Shown here: positions 6,539 through 9,198 of the stretch, one piece after another
Layout of the letters: every line of letters begins with the position of its first letter
How positions within the stretch are numbered: position 1 is the stretch's first letter
Assembly (NCBI GenBank): GCA_027011835.1
Contig: JALUZN010000225.1
Span: 1 to 9,198, forward strand
DNA: 9,198 nt
Reading direction: 5' to 3'
Source: Draconibacterium sp.
Lineage (GTDB): Bacteria > Bacteroidota > Bacteroidia > Bacteroidales > Prolixibacteraceae
Notes under the pieces: generated by a model
Database searches by the model: none
Told to the model about the DNA's origin: nothing
The model's input: the letters and a program-made list of their open reading frames with translations, nothing else
Position numbers and translations under genes: made by a program

Positions 6539-7399
6539 TTATTTAGCTGTACTACTCTCTTTTTCTTCTTCCTTTATTTTTCGTGGCGGAAAACCAACCT
6601 CAATAATTGCGTGAGTCGGACAAACCGAAACGCATTTTCTGCAAAGCTTACATTTGTCGGAGTCGATAAATGCCAGATTATTCTCGATTGTAATTGCATC
6701 GAAATTACATACTTTCTCGCATTTTCCGCAGCCAATACAAGCTACTTCGCACGATTTGCGGGCAACTCCGCCTTTCGCTTCGTTACGGCACGCTACCACA
6801 ACTTTTCGTCCTTTCGGATACATCTTCCGCAACTCAATCAGGTTTTTCGGACAAGCTTCAACACACGCACCGCACGCTACACATTTGTCGTCGAGAATAA
6901 GCGGAACGCCCATGTCCGCACGCAGGTCAATCGCATCGAATTCGCACGACTCAACGCAGTCGCCGTAACCTAAACAACCAAACTCGCAATCGGTTTCACC
7001 ACCGTAGCTGGCTGCCGAAATTGCACACGTCGATGCACCGTCGAAAGCATTTGTTTTCGGCCGGTGGTCGCAAGTTCCGTTACAACGTATAAAAGCAACA
7101 CGAGGTGCTTTCTTAACCGCTTCAAGTCCTAAAATCGAAGCAACGCTCTCCATCGTTTCAGCTCCGCCAACGGGGCAATTCAATTCGCCAAGGTCGGTGG
7201 CTTTTACACACGCTTCGGCAAATGCCCGGCATCCGGCAAAACCACAACCTCCACAGTTGGCACTAGGTAACGACTCTTCTACCTCATCGATACGCGGATC
7301 TTCAAAAACCTTAAATTTCTGTGCAACAAAATAGAGAATAATTGCCGCGGTAGCTCCAATTATGGCAAGTGTTGCAACGGTATATAAAATTATACTCAT
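6539..7399 (-). CDS. rnfB: Rnf complex subunit RnfB (multi-cluster ferredoxin-type input subunit)
   Basis: RnfB is thought to be where reduced ferredoxin delivers electrons to the Rnf complex. The 286-residue protein starts with one membrane helix (about 3-26). A 4Fe-4S domain of the Fes type follows, with Cys49, 52, 57 and 75 (NCGGCGFAGC). Two ferredoxin-like pairs come after it: Cys138/142/148/152 with Cys173/176/179/183, and Cys221/224/227/231 with Cys250/253/256/260. Extra cysteines (106, 110, 125, 204, 217) could support a further cluster. This is the long, anaerobe-type RnfB; the E. coli form is about 190 residues with fewer clusters. The C-terminus is a charged tail rich in Lys and Glu. 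The start is 3 bp after the rseC stop and agrees with the position of the membrane helix. Confidence 0.95.
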   Translation of the reverse strand: MSIILYTVATLAIIGATAAIILYFVAQKFKVFEDPRIDEVEESLPSANCGGCGFAGCRAFAEACVKATDLGELNCPVGGAETMESVASILGLEAVKKAPRVAFIRCNGTCDHRPKTNAFDGASTCAISAASYGGETDCEFGCLGYGDCVESCEFDAIDLRADMGVPLILDDKCVACGACVEACPKNLIELRKMYPKGRKVVVACRNEAKGGVARKSCEVACIGCGKCEKVCNFDAITIENNLAFIDSDKCKLCRKCVSVCPTHAIIEVGFPPRKIKEEEKESSTAK

Positions 7400-7402
7400 A
7401 TA

Positions 7403-7780
7403 TTAATTATTTTCTTCAACCTCGAAGTTGAAAACTTTTTTAAATTGATGACGAAAAAAATAGATGATAGCATAATATGGTATTAGAATTGCCAATGCAA
7501 GCAATCCCGAAAAAAGCTCATCGTTTGTAATATCAACCGAAATAACCAGCGTTAAAAGCACCAATAAAAACGGTAAAACATAACCAAAAAACAGAGCCGT
7601 AAAACCTTTCGACTCTCTAAACAGAACAGTTACCTGCTGCCCGGGAACATATTTCTTCCTGAAATTGAAAACCTCAACCTCCTTGTTTTGCATATCCGAA
7701 ACATTGCAAGCACCCTCGGCATGGCATCCCGAACACGCCGACTGGCTTAAAATAGTAACCACCATCGACGAGTCGCTCAC
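7403..7780 (-). CDS. rseC: RseC/SoxR-reducing-system family membrane protein, first gene of the rnf operon
   Basis: This small membrane protein (125 residues from the GTG at 7780) has a Cys motif, SACSGCHAEGACN (C-x2-C-x5-C), and two hydrophobic hairpin helices (about 61-82 and 89-109) ending in a basic/acidic tail. That matches the RseC/MucC family, commonly found beside rnf genes; in enterobacteria rseC and rsx products help keep SoxR reduced. Its role in Bacteroidota is not established; assembly or redox protection of Rnf is an inference. The GTG start is conservative. In the same frame, homologous-looking sequence continues upstream (SDIKHTGFVKEV) to a TAA at 7838-7840, but contains no ATG, GTG or TTG, so the true start may be a non-standard codon near 7819-7805. 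Confidence 0.88.
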   Translation of the reverse strand: MSDSSMVVTILSQSACSGCHAEGACNVSDMQNKEVEVFNFRKKYVPGQQVTVLFRESKGFTALFFGYVLPFLLVLLTLVISVDITNDELFSGLLALAILIPYYAIIYFFRHQFKKVFNFEVEENN

Positions 7781-7847
7781 CTCTTTTACAAATCCCGTAT
7801 GTTTAATATCCGATTCCGTAACGTAGTTTTTTTTGATTTACAGGGTG

Positions 7848-7879
7848 CAAATTTAGATATTTATATATATGTAAACATA
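7848..7879 (-). promoter_or_regulatory. Promoter of the rseC-rnfBCDGEA operon
   Basis: On the minus strand TAAATTTG (7855-7848) is an exact match to the Bacteroidota -7 consensus TAnnTTTG. A partial -33 box, TATG (7879-7876), stands 20 nt upstream, which is the normal spacing. Transcription would start near 7843-7840, only about 20-35 nt before the candidate non-standard rseC start codons. A palindrome ATATGT-AA-ACATAT (7867-7880) overlaps the -33 box and could be an operator, though AT-rich palindromes arise easily by chance. Confidence 0.65.
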
Positions 7880-7973
7880 TCTACGAACTGTTTTTATCTG
7901 TTTTTTTATAAATTAGAATTGGTCTAAACAACTCCTCTTTTCAATACGTATTATATATCAGGTATATTAGTGG

Positions 7974-8116
7974 CTGGCAGCCGGGCTTTCCGCAGGTAGT
8001 TGCCTCGCAACGCAGGGGTTCGCACGGCGGTTGTCGGGGCTCATTTCAATCGCCCGCAACCGCCGGCTCACCCAACTGCGCATCTTCGGCAAGCTACCGG
8101 CTACAATCCCTGCCAG
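7974..8116. other. GC-rich nested stem-loop element of unknown function (candidate structured RNA or mobile stem-loop)
   Basis: This GC-rich block sits in an AT-rich intergenic region and folds on itself. From outside in: CTGGCAG (7974-7980) with CTGCCAG (8110-8116); GGTAGTTGCC (7995-8004) with GGCAAGCTACC (8088-8098), one bulged G; CGCAG then GGGT (8011-8019) with ACCC, AA bulge, CTGCG (8070-8080); CGGCGGTTG (8025-8033) with CAACCGCCG (8057-8065); GGGC (8037-8040) with GCCC (8052-8055), around an 11-nt loop. All helices are nested and co-linear. An unpaired internal loop lies between the outer two, with GGGCTTTCCGC on one side and GGCTACAATCC on the other. I recall similar boxes (GCTTTCCGC ... 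CAATCCCT) from intergenic repeats of other Bacteroidota, but cannot verify this here. The rest of 7861-8215 holds only the flanking promoters and AT-rich DNA. Confidence 0.7.
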
Positions 8117-8179
8117 GGCGCCGGTGGTTATATGTTAACTGTGTTTCCTCAATTTTGCCTTTTAATCGTTGCATCGCCA

Positions 8180-8211
8180 ATTGTAATCCAATCCTTTTTT
8201 TTATAAATTTA
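8180..8211 (+). promoter_or_regulatory. Promoter of the Ppx/GppA gene, probably giving a leaderless mRNA
   Basis: ATTG (8180-8183) and TAAATTTA (8204-8211) are separated by 20 nt. They match the Bacteroidota -33 (TTG) and -7 (TAnnTTTG) boxes, with only the last base of the -7 differing. The -7 box ends 4 nt before the ATG at 8216, so transcription would start at or next to the start codon, leaving little or no leader. Confidence 0.55.
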
Positions 8212-8215
8212 CTAA

Positions 8216-9133
8216 ATGAAAGTAGCTGTAATTGACCTTGGAACAAATACCTGTAATTTGCTAATTGCCGAACTGGTGGGAGATAACATCACCATACTGC
8301 ACCAAAGCAAACAGTATGTTAAACTTGGCGACAATAAAATTGAGGCAAACAAAATAAGCAACGAGGCAACAGCACGAACATTAAACGCTTTTCGGGCGCA
8401 TCGGCAAATTATTAAAGAATACCAAGTCGAAAAAGTTAAAGTAGTTGCAACTTCTGCCGTCCGGCAAGCCGATAATAAAATAGAATTTCTCGAAGAAATT
8501 GGAGAAGAAACCGGTTGGGCTGTTAAAGTGATTACCGGAGAAAAAGAGGCCGAACTAATCTTTAACGGCGTTCTGCTTGCTTTCAAACAATTCGACAACA
8601 ACTCATTAATTCTCGATATTGGCGGAGGAAGCAATGAACTAATTTTAGTCGATAAACGGAAAATACTCTGGCAGGAAAGTCAGCCAACCGGAATGGCACG
8701 GATTATTAGCCGGTTTAAGATTTCAGACCCGATTACCCCGGAAGAAATTTCCCGGATTGAAACATTCTTTTTGGATTATCATAAAAATACATTTCGTTTA
8801 TGTTCCCAAAATAAAGTAAAAACGTTGGTGGGGTGCTCCGGTGCTTTCGATACTATTGCCGATATTCTCGACCGGGTAAATCCGGGAGAAAAAAAGCGAA
8901 TAACCCAGCTTATTTCTATTGCCGATTTTAATCGTATTTATACGCTGTTAATCAATTCAACGCGCCGGCAACGATTGCAAATGAAGGGGATGGACGTGGT
9001 TCGGGTCGATTTAATTGTTCCCGCAATGATTCTTATTAAACTGTTACTTGTTAAAACCGGAGTCAATAAAATTATCCAAACCGATTTTGCATTGCGCGAA
9101 GGGGTATTGAGCGAGATGATAAGACAAAATTAG
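8216..9133 (+). CDS. ppx: Ppx/GppA family phosphatase (short exopolyphosphatase-like form)
   Basis: This cytosolic ASKHA-fold phosphatase is expected to remove terminal phosphate from polyphosphate, or the 5' phosphate of pppGpp. The 305 residues carry the family motifs: N-terminal phosphate loop VIDLGTNTCNLLI (5-17), ATSAVRQA (78-85), the acidic GEKEAELI (108-115, holding the likely catalytic Glu), DIGGGSNELI (134-143), GCSGAFDTIADI (206-217) and VDLIVPAMIL (264-273). Only the N-terminal catalytic part is present. The C-terminal HD-like domain of the about 510-residue E. coli enzyme is absent, as in many short bacterial homologues. The ATG is supported because the phosphate loop begins at residue 5. 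It is divergent from the rnf operon. Family membership is firm; the choice between polyphosphate and pppGpp cannot be made from sequence alone. Confidence 0.92.
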   Translation: MKVAVIDLGTNTCNLLIAELVGDNITILHQSKQYVKLGDNKIEANKISNEATARTLNAFRAHRQIIKEYQVEKVKVVATSAVRQADNKIEFLEEIGEETGWAVKVITGEKEAELIFNGVLLAFKQFDNNSLILDIGGGSNELILVDKRKILWQESQPTGMARIISRFKISDPITPEEISRIETFFLDYHKNTFRLCSQNKVKTLVGCSGAFDTIADILDRVNPGEKKRITQLISIADFNRIYTLLINSTRRQRLQMKGMDVVRVDLIVPAMILIKLLLVKTGVNKIIQTDFALREGVLSEMIRQN

Positions 9134-9198
9134 CGAACAAAATCTTATTTCGATGTCACTCTTTTTTATAAAAATTATGGAGAGTAAAAGTTAGAATG

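Noticed and set aside
6611..6973. Plus-strand open frames opposite rnfB, and similar ones opposite rnfC, rnfD and rnfE
   Set aside because: They are antisense to conserved rnf genes whose protein motifs are intact, and their translations show no motif or promoter.
7974..8140. Integron attC site or tRNA/tmRNA in the GC-rich element
   Set aside because: No RYYYAAC/GTTRRRY core pair at the ends, no integrase or cassette structure, no T-loop GTTCGAATC-type sequence with acceptor stem. The nested-hairpin form alone is not enough to name it attC.
8000..8206. Plus-strand open frame of 68 codons through the GC-rich element
   Set aside because: It would start at TTG with no ribosome binding site, follows the arms of a stem-loop, and has a composition (many Pro, Ala, Gly, then a hydrophobic tail) typical of accidental frames in GC-rich repeats. 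It resembles no protein I know.
8212..8634. Minus-strand open frame of 140 codons opposite the phosphatase gene
   Set aside because: It lies wholly antisense to the N-terminal half of a clear Ppx/GppA gene and is a Ser/Leu-rich mirror of its codon pattern, with no family resemblance.
9134..9198. Possible start of a following gene (ATG at 9196-9198) or a terminator in the TTTTTTATAAAAA stretch
   Set aside because: The ATG is the last codon of the window, so nothing can be translated. The AT stretch is only a weak palindrome with no GC stem. A ppk gene next to ppx would be plausible but is not visible.

Overview
The window looks like a chromosomal segment of a Bacteroidota bacterium, probably of the Marinilabiliales/Prolixibacteraceae type (inferred from overall gene character; no rRNA or marker gene is present). 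Support comes from AT-rich DNA, sigma-ABfr-type promoters (TAnnTTTG boxes), few Shine-Dalgarno sequences, and the rseC-rnfBCDGEA gene order that I associate with this phylum.

Layout: (1) 2-124 is the C-terminal tail of a DUF4143-type ATPase entering from the left. (2) 125-954 has no gene. Between 288 and 835 it is packed with short REP-like palindromes and a duplicated 64-bp unit. (3) 955-2364 (+) is ugd, a UDP-glucose 6-dehydrogenase of the animal-like subtype, ending at a perfect 18-bp stem terminator that also serves the convergent operon. (4) 7780-2443 (-) is one tight operon, rseC-rnfB-rnfC-rnfD-rnfG-rnfE-rnfA, with gaps of 2-11 bp. It encodes a complete Rnf ferredoxin:NAD+ oxidoreductase ion pump plus the small Cys-motif membrane protein that usually accompanies it. 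(5) 7838-8215 is a divergent intergenic region. It holds the rnf promoter, a GC-rich nested stem-loop of about 143 nt, and a promoter for the next gene. (6) 8216-9133 (+) is a short Ppx/GppA phosphatase. The last 65 bp hold nothing I can support.

How the parts work together: RnfB (Fe-S input), RnfC (NADH/FMN and Fe-S), RnfD and RnfG (covalent FMN), and RnfA/RnfE (membrane pair with the Cys residues for a shared cluster) form one electron path coupled to ion movement. The required ApbE flavin transferase is not in the window. Ugd supplies UDP-glucuronate for surface polysaccharide. The Ppx/GppA protein probably acts on polyphosphate or (p)ppGpp. Neither has an obvious link to Rnf.

I see no new multi-gene system. 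The least explained items are non-coding: the GC-rich structured element upstream of ppx, the palindrome array upstream of ugd, and the missing canonical start codon of rseC.
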